Below, piece by piece: positions 7,976-17,415 of a stretch of 64,000 nt of DNA. The notes under the pieces are model-generated. The model saw nothing but the letters and a program-made list of their open reading frames with translations, did not search any database and was not told the origin of the DNA. The stretch's first letter is position 1; the number at the start of each line of letters is the position of its first letter. Made by a program: the position numbers and the translations under genes. Origin of the DNA: Puia sp. (lineage in GTDB: Bacteria > Bacteroidota > Bacteroidia > Chitinophagales > Chitinophagaceae); the NCBI GenBank assembly GCA_031292515.1, contig JARLGZ010000177.1, forward strand, positions 62,001-126,000, given 5' to 3'.

Positions 7976-10735
7976 TTAAAATACATTATAAGCATAAGTT
8001 ACATAATAAACCCCGCCGATGTTAGGATTCGCCGTCCCGGTCGAGTAGTATTTGTTTGTCAGGTTGGTAGACCCCAGCTTGATCATCGAATGAGCCTCCA
8101 GCAGCTTATAACTGACCTGTGCATCGATGACCGCGGAGGCGGGCACCGTTCCGCTCGCCAATCCACCAGACACCACATAGTAATACCCCGGCTTGTAGCG
8201 AAGCGTCGTATTGAAGGCCCACCGCTGCTTCCTGCCGAAACCACTGTTCCCGAAATCCAGGTTGACATGATAATGCGGCGTATTAAAGTTATTGATCTGG
8301 CTGTTGTTCTTATTCTGCAGGTAATCCGAAAAATAATTGACCTTCAGAAGATAATTACGGGTCAGGTCAATGCTGACGCTCGCGGCATATCCGTACGTGT
8401 TCACGGTTTGCCCCCCGTTAAATGCGATGTTATAGACCGTATAAGTGCTTTGATCCTTAAAGGCCGCAGGATCGCTCGATCCCGGCGTATTGGCCACATT
8501 GGCATACCCGATAAAATTCTTCCAGGTAGAGAAATAACCCAATACATCCACCAGGAACGTCTTCGCGATCAGGGACGAATAGCCCAGCTCAAAAGCATTG
8601 GTAGACTGGGGTTTGATATCGCTGTAATAAAACCGTTGGAGCTGGCTGGCATCACCGCTTTGCTGGTAAGCCTGCACACTCTGCAGGGTATAGGGAGGAT
8701 ACTGGTCGAAATGATAGTGGCCGTTCAGCAGGAGCGTCGAGCCACCGGAAGAATAACTGTTGTACCCATTCAGCGTATTCTGCAGGGATTGGATATTGGA
8801 AGGGAAACTATAGGCATTCTGATAAGAGAAACGGATATAGCTGTTCTTCAAGACCTCGTAGACGGCCGAAGCCCGCGAAGTGATCTTGGGGTCGGTGAAC
8901 AAGGTATTCTTGTCATACCGGAATGACAGGCTGAGGCTCAGCCTTTTTTGCAACAGCTTCTTACTGAATTGCGCGTAGGCGCTGTATTCATTCACGTCGA
9001 TCGGCTTATTATCATCGGGGAACAAAGTACCCTTGGAATTCAGATCATACAAACGCCAGTTAAGACCCGCGATAATATCCACGAAAGGGATCAGATGGGA
9101 GAAGTTGTACTGTGCTTCCACGTTATAGAGCTTGCTCCGGTCCAGGAAGAGCGTCCCCCCCTGGGTGATCGGCGTGGAACTGATACTGTCTTTCAGATGA
9201 TTAAAATAAGTACTCCCCGCGGCAGGCCTCCCCTGATCTGCAAACGCGCGGGCAGCCAGGTTCGCATCGGTCAGGTTTGCCCCTCCCGCCAGCGCGCCCA
9301 GCAGGGCGCCTGTATACTGCGGGTACCAGCCATCCCCGGTATTCGCATCATAACTCGGTTTCCAGGCTTCGTTGACATATTGGGCTGTAGGGCCCGCGAT
9401 CAGCGTATTACCGGAATTCTCCTGGGTAGTATAGGCCCTGACAAACCAATTGTCGGACTTCACTTCCGCCCGGTATTGCCCGACCTTAAAATCCTTGATC
9501 TGGTACCGTGTATCATTGGTATACACCACGCTGCCCGTCCCGAAAGTACCCGAAAAAATGGCCTCGACCCGCGGCCTGATCTTATACCGAAGCTCCGCAT
9601 TCCCTTTAAACAGTCTCGCATTATTATCGAGATATCCATACTCCGCATAACCCGTCCGGGCGACATAATAACTGCCCTTGGCCAGCAAAGGATTGATGAT
9701 TGGAGCCAGGCTGCCATCGCCGGCCAAAGCCCCCTGCAAAAAAGGAGTAATATCCACCGAAGTGGCCCCGCCATAATAATCGACCCCATTATAATTGGGA
9801 TCCGTATACTTCGACCCCGGACCGTTCTTATTTGTCGTATCGGTCGCCACCCAATCCTTTGCCGCCGTATATTGTACGTTTATTTTAAAAGCCAGTCTGT
9901 CACTCACCTTCTTGCCCCAGCGAAGATTCCAGTCATAATAGGGAGAAGCTCCTACCGGGTCATTGCTCTTCGCATTACCGACATGGTTGACGCCCTGCGT
10001 GACCTGAATACTCAGACCCTGGTATTTAAAAGGGTCCTTACCCGTCATCACCAGCGTCCCATTCAGCCCCCTCGATCCATACAGGGCGGAAGACGCACCC
10101 GAAAGAACCTCCAGGTTGTCGACATCCAACTCACCCAAACCGATCGCCGCTCCCAGCGGGAAATTCAGCCCGGGCGCCTGGTTATCCATCCCATCCACGA
10201 TCTGCGTGAAATTGGTGTTGCCGCTCGTATTAAACCCCCGTGTCGTCACCGAAGTAAAACCAATGCTGGACACCGTCACATCCACCCCCTTCAATCCCTG
10301 CAGCATATCAAAATAATTTAGTTGCGGTGAGTTAATGATCTCCTTATTGCTGATCTGTTCGATGGTCACCGGCGAAGCAAGCTTCTTTTGAACGGTCCGG
10401 CTGGCCGACACCACTACTTCATCCCCCAGGGCAGACACCGGATCCAGCACAATCTCCAGGGAGCCCTGCGCTGCCTGCAGCGTGATCTCCTTACGCGAAA
10501 ACCCGATGGAAGAGACGACCAGCACCACCGGAAAATTCTTGTGGACCTTCAGTTGGAACCGGCCCTTGTCATCCGTATACACCCCTTCGGCGGAGTTGCT
10601 AACGGCGACCGATACAGCCGGGATTCCCTCCCGCGTAACGGCATTCCGGATAGTCCCCCGTATAAGGTTCTGCGCCTCCAATAACCCCGGGACAAAGGCA
10701 TAGCAAGCCAGGAGGAAAATGGCAATTTTTCTCAT
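7976..10735 (-). CDS. TonB-dependent receptor with carboxypeptidase-regulatory-like domain
   Basis: A 919-residue outer-membrane beta-barrel receptor for energised uptake. Order: signal peptide (MRKIAIFLLACYAFVPGLLEA), a carboxypeptidase-regulatory-like beta-sandwich (about residues 23-105), a TonB-box/plug region (VVVSASRTVQKKLASPVTIE; GVDVTVSSIGFTSVTTRGF; ASSALYGSRGLNGTLVM), then the barrel, ending in aromatic residues (YVTYAYNVF). It is not of the long SusC type and has no SusD next to it. It heads the cluster with the beta-helix and cytochrome lipoproteins, so a ligand handled by those proteins is plausible. I used the ATG at 10735 and not a TTG two codons upstream. Confidence 0.9.
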   Translation of the reverse strand: MRKIAIFLLACYAFVPGLLEAQNLIRGTIRNAVTREGIPAVSVAVSNSAEGVYTDDKGRFQLKVHKNFPVVLVVSSIGFSRKEITLQAAQGSLEIVLDPVSALGDEVVVSASRTVQKKLASPVTIEQISNKEIINSPQLNYFDMLQGLKGVDVTVSSIGFTSVTTRGFNTSGNTNFTQIVDGMDNQAPGLNFPLGAAIGLGELDVDNLEVLSGASSALYGSRGLNGTLVMTGKDPFKYQGLSIQVTQGVNHVGNAKSNDPVGASPYYDWNLRWGKKVSDRLAFKINVQYTAAKDWVATDTTNKNGPGSKYTDPNYNGVDYYGGATSVDITPFLQGALAGDGSLAPIINPLLAKGSYYVARTGYAEYGYLDNNARLFKGNAELRYKIRPRVEAIFSGTFGTGSVVYTNDTRYQIKDFKVGQYRAEVKSDNWFVRAYTTQENSGNTLIAGPTAQYVNEAWKPSYDANTGDGWYPQYTGALLGALAGGANLTDANLAARAFADQGRPAAGSTYFNHLKDSISSTPITQGGTLFLDRSKLYNVEAQYNFSHLIPFVDIIAGLNWRLYDLNSKGTLFPDDNKPIDVNEYSAYAQFSKKLLQKRLSLSLSFRYDKNTLFTDPKITSRASAVYEVLKNSYIRFSYQNAYSFPSNIQSLQNTLNGYNSYSSGGSTLLLNGHYHFDQYPPYTLQSVQAYQQSGDASQLQRFYYSDIKPQSTNAFELGYSSLIAKTFLVDVLGYFSTWKNFIGYANVANTPGSSDPAAFKDQSTYTVYNIAFNGGQTVNTYGYAASVSIDLTRNYLLKVNYFSDYLQNKNNSQINNFNTPHYHVNLDFGNSGFGRKQRWAFNTTLRYKPGYYYVVSGGLASGTVPASAVIDAQVSYKLLEAHSMIKLGSTNLTNKYYSTGTANPNIGGVYYVTYAYNVF

Positions 10736-11068
10736 AAACAATTAAATTTTATTGGTTACCATAAAACAGAAAGCCTGATTACACCTGATTACAAAGAAGG
10801 CATACCGATACCGGCGCCCATCGTCGCCCTGTAAAAATCGCGGTGCCGTTCTTCAACATCGAAGTACCTTTCCTTCAACATCGAAGCGCCGCTTCTTCAA
10901 CACCGCAGTGCCGCTTCTGAAACAACCGGAAGCGTGCGTCTCACAGCACATCCAGCAAAAGCGGAGACGCCACTCCGCCAACAAACCGGGCAAACGATTC
11001 CCACGCCCGCAAGTCGCCTCTTTTTGCAACCGCAAGTCAGTACTCACAACCATAAATACCGTGATCCC
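10736..11068. other. Intergenic region upstream of the TonB receptor
   Basis: 333 bases without a convincing gene. It holds the 22-bp repeat described separately at 10846-10932 and otherwise shows no hairpin terminator or clear promoter. Short reading frames here follow the repeat and are not credible. Confidence 0.6.
10846..10932. repeat. 22-bp tandem repeat, about four units
   Basis: Units at 10846-10866, 10867-10888, 10889-10910 and 10911-10932 share the theme CCGCTTCTTCAACATCGAAG. The first three are similar; the fourth is decayed. Confidence 0.8.
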
Positions 11069-12442
11069 CTATCTGATAATCCGCCGGATCCACTTCAGCT
11101 TCCCCTGCAAAGGCGGGTACTTGATCCCGGGATCGAACCAGACCGGCGTCTTCAGCACGGGTTTGGCGTGCGTGAATGTCTCAAAACTATATTTGCCATG
11201 ATAAGCGCCTATTCCGCTGTGGCCGACACCTCCGAAAGGGAAATGATGGTTGGCAAATTGCCATACCGTATTGTTGACGCAACCTCCCCCGAAAGCGAGG
11301 GCATCTATCCAGGCCCTCTCCCTTGCCCCGTCGGCAGTGAACACATAAAAAGCGAGGGGATCGGGATTCCTCCGGATCAGCTGCAATCCTTCTTCCATCG
11401 TCTTATAAGGGTATATAGGCAGCAAGGGACCAAAAATCTCCTCCTTCATCATAGCCGAATCGGGCGATACGTCCTCCAGCAGCGTCGGCGCGATAAAAAG
11501 ATCCTGCCGGTCCGTCTGACCGCCCGCGATAATCGTTCCCAGCGGAAGGTATCCGGCCAATTTATCGAAACGCTGGGTATTGATGATACGGCCATAGCTG
11601 CCGCTCTCCTGCGGACGGTCTCCGTAAAAATGGAAGAGCACCGATTTCAATTGCTTCAAAAATGCAGGATAGACCGCTTCATGCACCAGCAGATAGTCCG
11701 GCGCCACACAAGTCTGCCCGGCGTTGGCGAATTTTCCCATCGCGATCCTCCTGGCGCTGGATACCAGGTCGGCATCGCTCTCCACGACCGCGGGGCTCTT
11801 GCCGCCCAGTTCGAGAGTAACCGGGATCAGTTCTTTCGCCGCCTGTTGATAGATCGTGCGTCCAACCGGAATACTGCCGGTATAAAAAATATGATCAAAA
11901 CGGAAAGAATTCATGACCGCAGGCACCACCTCTGCCCCGCTGCCCTGCAGGACCTGTACATAATGAGGAGGATAAATCTCCCTGATGATCTTCGCGAGGA
12001 TCGCCGCCGTGGCAGGGGCAAACTCGGAAGGCTTTACCACAGCGCCATTCCCTCCCGCCAGGGCGGCGGCAAGAGGCACCAGCAACAACTGGAGAGGATA
12101 ATTCCAGGGAGCAATAATCAAAACGATGCCCAATGGATCGCGATAGATCCTGCCCGATGAAGGAAAATTCATAAGATTGGTCCTAACCCTCTGTGGCCGC
12201 ATCCACTTTTCCAGGTTCTTCAACGTGACCCCGATCTCCGCGAGCACCAGCCCCGTTTCCGTCGCATAAGCCTCTTCCGGACTCTTGCGCAGATCCTGAT
12301 ACAAAGCGGCCGCGATCTCCTTTTCATATCGTGAGACAGCTTGCTTCAGCAATTGCAGCTGCTGCCTCCGGAAAGAATATCCCCGGGTCTGACCACTTTC
12401 AAAAAAATGGCGCATCGCTGGCAAGTCAATCGTTGGATTCAT
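11069..12442 (-). CDS. Aldehyde dehydrogenase (class 3-like, NAD(P)-dependent)
   Basis: A 457-residue enzyme that oxidises aldehydes to acids. The catalytic cysteine is in NAGQTCVAPDYLL (about residue 245) and the general-base glutamate in VTLELGGKSP (about residue 210). The cofactor region APWNYPLQLLLVPLAAALAGG and the KPSEFAP strand are intact. The length of about 457 fits the short class 3 / fatty-aldehyde group. There is no clear membrane anchor at the C-terminus. A TetR gene ends 63 bases upstream on the same strand, so the pair probably forms a small operon that responds to a reactive aldehyde or fatty acid; the inducer is inferred. Confidence 0.92.
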   Translation of the reverse strand: MNPTIDLPAMRHFFESGQTRGYSFRRQQLQLLKQAVSRYEKEIAAALYQDLRKSPEEAYATETGLVLAEIGVTLKNLEKWMRPQRVRTNLMNFPSSGRIYRDPLGIVLIIAPWNYPLQLLLVPLAAALAGGNGAVVKPSEFAPATAAILAKIIREIYPPHYVQVLQGSGAEVVPAVMNSFRFDHIFYTGSIPVGRTIYQQAAKELIPVTLELGGKSPAVVESDADLVSSARRIAMGKFANAGQTCVAPDYLLVHEAVYPAFLKQLKSVLFHFYGDRPQESGSYGRIINTQRFDKLAGYLPLGTIIAGGQTDRQDLFIAPTLLEDVSPDSAMMKEEIFGPLLPIYPYKTMEEGLQLIRRNPDPLAFYVFTADGARERAWIDALAFGGGCVNNTVWQFANHHFPFGGVGHSGIGAYHGKYSFETFTHAKPVLKTPVWFDPGIKYPPLQGKLKWIRRIIR

Positions 12443-12505
12443 TGCTGATTAAATATTAATACACTTATTAATACACAGATTGTTCGTTCCCCCACAGCTT
12501 CCCCA

Positions 12506-13108
12506 CTATTTTCTGAGCCCCTTAAAGATCAGCGACACCAGGAACTTCATCTCCCGGATGCTGTCGCTATAATCTATATCCGATTCACCCCGCAGGATGG
12601 CCTTTTGTTCCACACTATGCTTCAAGGCATCACTGATACTAATAAGCGAAGAAGCCAGCTTACCGGCATGGATCTCCTGGAGCTCCCCGCTGCCTACCCC
12701 ATCCTTGATCAACTGGGTCAGGTATTTCACCTCCTGTTTCATCATTGCGTCATATAATTCGAAGAACTTCGGCAACAACTTATTCAAGGTCTCGGACGAT
12801 ACCCGGTTCAGGTTCAGCACGTTCTTATAATAATCAAAACGCTCCTGCATATAGTAGCCGATCCGCTCCTCCGTACCCGTCTTCTCAAGCACTTTAGATT
12901 GGAGCGAATTGATGAAGTCCTGCCCCTCCTTCATCGCCACTTCCAGGAATATATCTTCCTTGTTCTTATAATAATAGTAGAGAGACGCCTTATTCAGCCC
13001 GACCGCCTTCGCGATATCATCCAGCGTCGTCTTATCGAGCCCGAATTTTGTAAAACACTGCATGGCCACTTTCCCGATCTTCTCCTTTACAAGTTCCTTT
13101 TTGTTCAT
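12506..13108 (-). CDS. TetR family transcriptional regulator
   Basis: A 200-residue repressor with an N-terminal helix-turn-helix (TLDDIAKAVGLNKASLYYYY, about residues 25-45) followed by KNKEDIFLEVAMKEG. The C-terminal part is a helical dimer/ligand domain. A rare clear Shine-Dalgarno-like GGAGG lies directly before the ATG at 13108. It is probably the regulator of the aldehyde dehydrogenase downstream. The 17-bp repeats at 13230-13297 lie about 120 bases upstream of its start and could be in its control region. Confidence 0.88.
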   Translation of the reverse strand: MNKKELVKEKIGKVAMQCFTKFGLDKTTLDDIAKAVGLNKASLYYYYKNKEDIFLEVAMKEGQDFINSLQSKVLEKTGTEERIGYYMQERFDYYKNVLNLNRVSSETLNKLLPKFFELYDAMMKQEVKYLTQLIKDGVGSGELQEIHAGKLASSLISISDALKHSVEQKAILRGESDIDYSDSIREMKFLVSLIFKGLRK

Positions 13109-13229
13109 CCTCCAGGTATTGACGAAATTAAAGATAAACGATAAAATTTATTTTTCAAACATTTTGATAAAATAGTTGAAAAATAAATCGACTGGCAAAA
13201 GTATCCATTCGCCGGTCAGCAATACTGAT

Positions 13230-13297
13230 AGACCGATCATTCAAATCGATCGATCAGTCAAATCAATCAATCAGTAAAGCAGATCGATCAGTCAGCT
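13230..13297. repeat. 17-bp tandem repeat, four units, GATCGATCAG theme
   Basis: Units 13230-13246, 13247-13263, 13264-13280 and 13281-13297 share a core like CGATCGATCAGTCAAAT. A weaker fifth copy precedes them (13213-13229). The core contains the self-complementary word GATCGATC. The array lies in the 354-base gap between the TetR gene and the GH20 gene, which otherwise shows nothing. Confidence 0.82.
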
Positions 13298-13462
13298 CCA
13301 TCGCCGGGTAGGGTCCATAAGTGAAGCAGGCCGATTGTTGAGTTAGCCTAATCGATTTGGCAGCCCGACCGACGATTTGATAAAATGGAAACCAGATCAC
13401 CGGAACGAGCCGGCAATCCGGACTCCTGGTCTGCAAAATAAGGGATTGACCATCTGTAATAT

Positions 13463-15358
13463 CTAATAGACATGATGGCCTTCATTGACCCGCCTGGCGA
13501 GGTCCTCTTTCTTCGCCGTGACGATCTGTCCGACGGGATGCCCGTCGCGATAAGTAATAACCGTAAGATCCGTGGCGCCAACGGGAAATTTCAAAGGCTG
13601 GCCGGTGTACTTGGGATAAAAAGCATCCGGGTTCGTATTATCGAAGGTATAATAGATGTCCAAACCCTTTACCTCCGTGGAAAGGACCACGCTGAAATTG
13701 CGATCCGCTTCACGCTTGGGGATAAGAATGGCATTGTAGGCGCTGCGCGAATATTTGATATCGTCCTTGTCCATCCGTACAAACTCCTTCTCCATCCGGT
13801 ATATAAAATCATCCCAGTTGCGGGCGGACTTTGGGCTCCAATAGACCTCCGCCAGCGCCAGGCCGCGAGGCCAGGTCATATACTCCGCATGGCGATAATT
13901 CGGCACCCTCTCCGTCCACAGATTGCCCTGACCGCCCAGGATATATTTCTCGTCCACGCTGTCGGGAACGGGATCATAAGTATACGAGTCCTTTAACCGG
14001 CACATGCCATACGTTGGGGGCTCAGCAGAAGGCTCGCCCTGGTAAAGATCGAGGTAGCAGAAATCCCAGGGACTCATCACGACCTCATGACCCGCACGGG
14101 CGGCCGTGACTCCACCCTTCATTCCCCTCCAACTCATCACCGTCGCCTCCGGCGCCAATCCTCCTTCCAGGATCTCATCCCAGCCGATCAGCTTCTTGCC
14201 TTTGGTCTTCAGCATCTTCTCCATCCTCTTGACAAAATAGCTCTGCAGTTCATCGACATTGGTAAGGTGTTCTTCCGTCATCCGCCTCTGGCATTTCGGA
14301 CAAGTCGTCCAGAAACCCTTGTAGGCTTCGTCCCCGCCGATATGAATGTATTCGCAGGGGAAAAGCGCGGCCATCTCGGTGAAAATCTTATCCAGCATCA
14401 TATAGACCGAATCGTTCCCGATACAAAGCACATTGTCGTCACGTGTAGGATTGCGATACCCCGCATTTACGCTATAAGGCAGTTGCGTGCAGGAGAGCCC
14501 GCGATAGGAAGCGATCAGCGCCAGGCTGTGCGCCGGCACGTCGATCTCCGGGAGGATCGTAATATACCGGTCCTGCGCATAGCGGATGATCTCCCGCATA
14601 TCGTCCTGTGTGTAGAAGCCACCGTCCGTAGCCGGCTCATTGGCCAGCGCGGGCATGAATTCTGCCCAGCGGCCCGTACGGGCAACCCGCCAGGCGCCCA
14701 CGCTCGTCAATTCGGGAAGACTTTTTATCTCGAGACGCCAGCCCTGGTCATCGCTGAGATGCAGGTGCAGGGTATTGTATTTATAACGCGCCATCTCATC
14801 GATATACTTCTCCACTTCAGCCTTCGTAAAGAAATGCCTGCTGACATCCAGCATCAACCCCCGCCAGCCAAACCGGGGATAATCCTTTATCTCCGCACAA
14901 GGCACAGCGATCTTCGCCTTCTGAACCATCGTGCCCGCACCAGCAGGCAACAGTTCCAATACCGTTTGCATCCCATAAAAAATCCCCGCCGCGTTTGTCG
15001 CGCTGATCCGGATCTCCGAAGGCTTGACAGACACCGTATACCCCTCTTTTCCCAGATCCTGATCGCCTGAAGCAAGGATCTGCAGCGAAATCCGGCGCTT
15101 CCCACCGCCCCCTCCCTGCAGGGTGATGCCCGTCTCCGACGCCATCCGGGTAATAAACCAATTGACCGTAGGAACAGGGATATTCTTGCCTGCAACAATC
15201 GTCACACCCGGCTCAAGCAGGAACGAACCCGTCTTTTCCGTAACAGACACGGGTTGCGGTATCAGGTGGATTCGGGTACTGTCCGCCGCGCGAACCAAAT
15301 CATGACCCGGAAAAAGCGACAGAACGAGAGCCAAAATACGGAAAACGGTCTTTTGCAT
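13463..15358 (-). CDS. GH20 beta-N-acetylhexosaminidase
   Basis: A 631-residue exported enzyme that releases terminal N-acetylglucosamine or N-acetylgalactosamine from chitin fragments or glycans. Order: signal peptide (residues 1-24), GH20 N-terminal alpha/beta domain (about 30-150), catalytic TIM barrel (about 155-500) and a C-terminal beta-sandwich (about 530-631). Key motifs: HLHLSDDQGWRLEIK, and HIGGDEAYKGFW with the Asp-Glu catalytic pair. A cysteine-rich insertion (CPKCQRRM) follows the catalytic pair. The barrel continues through GWDEILEGGLAPEATVMSWR and GQGNLWTERV. The enzyme fits a polymer-degrading lifestyle; no transporter is adjacent. Confidence 0.93.
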   Translation of the reverse strand: MQKTVFRILALVLSLFPGHDLVRAADSTRIHLIPQPVSVTEKTGSFLLEPGVTIVAGKNIPVPTVNWFITRMASETGITLQGGGGGKRRISLQILASGDQDLGKEGYTVSVKPSEIRISATNAAGIFYGMQTVLELLPAGAGTMVQKAKIAVPCAEIKDYPRFGWRGLMLDVSRHFFTKAEVEKYIDEMARYKYNTLHLHLSDDQGWRLEIKSLPELTSVGAWRVARTGRWAEFMPALANEPATDGGFYTQDDMREIIRYAQDRYITILPEIDVPAHSLALIASYRGLSCTQLPYSVNAGYRNPTRDDNVLCIGNDSVYMMLDKIFTEMAALFPCEYIHIGGDEAYKGFWTTCPKCQRRMTEEHLTNVDELQSYFVKRMEKMLKTKGKKLIGWDEILEGGLAPEATVMSWRGMKGGVTAARAGHEVVMSPWDFCYLDLYQGEPSAEPPTYGMCRLKDSYTYDPVPDSVDEKYILGGQGNLWTERVPNYRHAEYMTWPRGLALAEVYWSPKSARNWDDFIYRMEKEFVRMDKDDIKYSRSAYNAILIPKREADRNFSVVLSTEVKGLDIYYTFDNTNPDAFYPKYTGQPLKFPVGATDLTVITYRDGHPVGQIVTAKKEDLARRVNEGHHVY

Positions 15359-15929
15359 ATGCAGAGTTGTTAATGATAACTGTTAATTTAAGGTGTTTTG
15401 GCGGATTGATCGCGCCTTTTTAAGCATTTTATATAAATGGCAGTTCGCTGGATTATCTGTCATTGTAAATTAATAAAATATCTTATGTCTGGGTATTACC
15501 ACCACCCGGACTCACACCGCATAGCGATCAATTTTTTCAGTTAAAAAACCAATGAGATCCCATAACAAATGAAATCGAATAATTTGAACTACTAAAATTT
15601 TGCGAAAAGTGAACATATAAATTCTTGACTGAAAATCCCGCGAATTCTGTTTTTTGAGCGGCCCATAATTCCGATATGCGGCGTTATACGACCACGTTAT
15701 GGCAAAGAGGCCCTTCGGCCCCGGGCAATTCTCCATCCATAGCATTGAATAGCCGGAACCAAAACTAAATAGATGCAAAAATATCTTTATACATGCCGAA
15801 CGAATCGCAAGAAAAGATTACAGCAACCGGGTAATTTTCAATGCGTTTATTCGTTAGTGGGAGATACTAAAACTTGCGCTGCCCGGCATTCCCAGGTAGC
15901 ACATATTAAAAAAAACAAAAAATCTTACT
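15359..15929. other. 571-base gap, no convincing gene
   Basis: An AT-rich region between the GH20 gene and a lipoprotein gene. A minus-strand frame of about 88 codons can be opened (15512-15778) but it starts with TTG and matches nothing I know. Around 15660-15715 a GC-richer island contains imperfect inverted words (CCATAA ... TTATGG). No tRNA or terminator was seen. Confidence 0.5.
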
Positions 15930-16454
15930 ATGAAGAAAATGTTCATTCTCTCGATCGCCGCTGCCGGCATATTCACCTCTTGCAAAAAGAGCGACTCCTC
16001 TCCATCCTATTCGATGTCGGCTAACGTGGCCGGTACGACGAAAAACTTTAACGCGGTAACGCCGATCGCACAGAAGGTTACGGTTAACGACGTTACTACC
16101 ATCACCGTCACGGGTGTCTTGTCCACCTCCACAGGGGAGTCGATGATCATCGCCCTGGACAACTCGAATGGCGGAGGACCGATCGTGGCGGGAAAATATG
16201 CCGATAGCTCCTCGCTTTATAACCTCTCAGCAAATTATATCCCGGCCCTGGGCTCCCTATTCCAGGGTGGCAGCATCGTATGGGAACTGGCTTCCGCGAC
16301 AAGCCAGCCCATCAATCATTTCGTGCTCAATATTACTTCCATCAGCAGCACGTCCATCCATGGCTCTTTCAGCGGAGACCTTTTCTCATACGGAGATCCG
16401 AGCGCTGCCGTGAAATCGGTTACCAACGGATCTTTTAACGCGAAATTCCAATAG
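15930..16454 (+). CDS. Secreted lipoprotein of unknown function
   Basis: A 174-residue protein with a clear lipoprotein signal (MKKMFILSIAAAGIFTSCKK). The mature part is rich in Ser, Thr, Asn and Gly and has alternating strands (VTTITVTGVLSTSTGESMII; NHFVLNITSISSTSIHGSFSGD), like small immunoglobulin-like or DUF6252-like lipoproteins of Bacteroidetes. The domain comparison is tentative and no function is known. It is transcribed towards the next lipoprotein gene and the two share a strong terminator hairpin. Confidence 0.75.
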   Translation: MKKMFILSIAAAGIFTSCKKSDSSPSYSMSANVAGTTKNFNAVTPIAQKVTVNDVTTITVTGVLSTSTGESMIIALDNSNGGGPIVAGKYADSSSLYNLSANYIPALGSLFQGGSIVWELASATSQPINHFVLNITSISSTSIHGSFSGDLFSYGDPSAAVKSVTNGSFNAKFQ

Positions 16455-16467
16455 AGATCGAACTGAT

Positions 16468-16512
16468 AAGAGGATGTCAGCTGTTTTTCGGCAAACAGAA
16501 GACATCCTCTTT
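16468..16512. terminator. Bidirectional rho-independent terminator
   Basis: An 11-bp stem (AAGAGGATGTC / GACATCCTCTT) encloses a second 6-bp stem (CTGTTT / AAACAG) with a TTCGGC loop. It sits between two convergent genes (ends 16454 and 16543). T residues follow the plus-strand stem. Confidence 0.85.
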
Positions 16513-16542
16513 CCGATCCGTTTCTCCCTGAACAGATCGCCA

Positions 16543-17313
16543 TCACTTTAAGTCAGCCGAATCGCCCATACGCACAAACCGCTCGCCCTCCGCAAACCCG
16601 TTCTGCCTGACCATCTTTCTGAATTGCCTTCTTGAAACCTGCAATCGTATGCCAGTCGAAGCCGTTGAATCAGCCACCCGGGCGGCCCCATCGGAATCAC
16701 CCGGTGTGTCATGCCCGCTCTCCCCCAGATAATGCAAGGCTACCGAATCGGGGATATACCTCATGGTCAGAATATTGTCATGAAGATCCAGGCTCCTTAC
16801 CACCCAGGTGCTGTCATCGGAACGCTCGTTTAGCAGGTAGTACTGCCGGTAGGATCGTAGAATATGATCGGTGGATACCCGGAACAAGGTGTCCGCCCAG
16901 TCAAGGTGCAACACGATCGAATCCTTTCCGCTTGAATCCTTTCCGCTTTTTGAATTTTTTTCGTTTATTTTCCCGGGCTCGAACCGCTGAACGGTGACCC
17001 CGGTCTTCTCGCCGCTGCTTTTGTCGATCAGGGTATCTCCGCTCAGCAGACAGCAGCTATCCAGGCTATCGGCAGCCACCTTGAGATCGAAACGGGTCTT
17101 CCGGATCACCAGCCCCTCCCTGATATTGAGAATAGACGAAGAATCTTCCGCCCGGTAGGCGCCGGATATCTTTTGGGGGAATTGAGAGAGGTCTTTCGCG
17201 CCGGCAGGTTGCGGCCTATCGAAGACTATAGAGGAGACAGGGCCGCTGTTGCAAGCCGCTGCAAAAATTATCACGACACCCACCAGAAAGTGAAAAGGCC
17301 GGATGCTTTCCAT
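16543..17313 (-). CDS. Hypothetical lipoprotein
   Basis: A 256-residue protein. The hydrophobic N-terminus ends in FAAACN, a good lipobox, so it is likely attached to a membrane on the periplasmic side. The rest is charged with alternating strands and a helical C-terminus (RQFRKMVRQNGFAEGERFVRM). I do not recognise a domain. At about residues 122-132 a GKDSSGKDS repeat is encoded by two identical 15-bp units (16919-16933 and 16934-16948). The gene is convergent with the preceding lipoprotein gene. Confidence 0.7.
   Translation of the reverse strand: MESIRPFHFLVGVVIIFAAACNSGPVSSIVFDRPQPAGAKDLSQFPQKISGAYRAEDSSSILNIREGLVIRKTRFDLKVAADSLDSCCLLSGDTLIDKSSGEKTGVTVQRFEPGKINEKNSKSGKDSSGKDSIVLHLDWADTLFRVSTDHILRSYRQYYLLNERSDDSTWVVRSLDLHDNILTMRYIPDSVALHYLGESGHDTPGDSDGAARVADSTASTGIRLQVSRRQFRKMVRQNGFAEGERFVRMGDSADLK
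16919..16948. repeat. In-frame 15-bp duplication inside a lipoprotein gene
   Basis: Two perfect copies of GAATCCTTTCCGCTT, in frame, encoding a repeated Gly-Lys-Asp-Ser-Ser. Their identity suggests a recent event. Confidence 0.85.
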
Positions 17314-17415
17314 CCTCTAATATACCTTTTCCCGGTCAAATCCGCTATGCGTTCTTTCAAATCGTCTTTCTTCTACCACATTCCTTACCTGGCATGTATT
17401 CCCTGACTTTCCAGC

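Noticed and set aside
8090-10321. Long plus-strand frames opposite the TonB receptor gene
   Set aside because: They are antisense shadows of a well-supported receptor gene, with Arg/Ile/Pro-rich composition typical of reverse frames.
13230-13297. CRISPR array or phage attachment site
   Set aside because: No spacers, no integrase and no tRNA in the vicinity; it is a simple tandem repeat.
15512-15778. An 88-codon minus-strand frame in the gap after the GH20 gene
   Set aside because: TTG start, no recognisable motif and AT-rich composition unlike the neighbouring genes.
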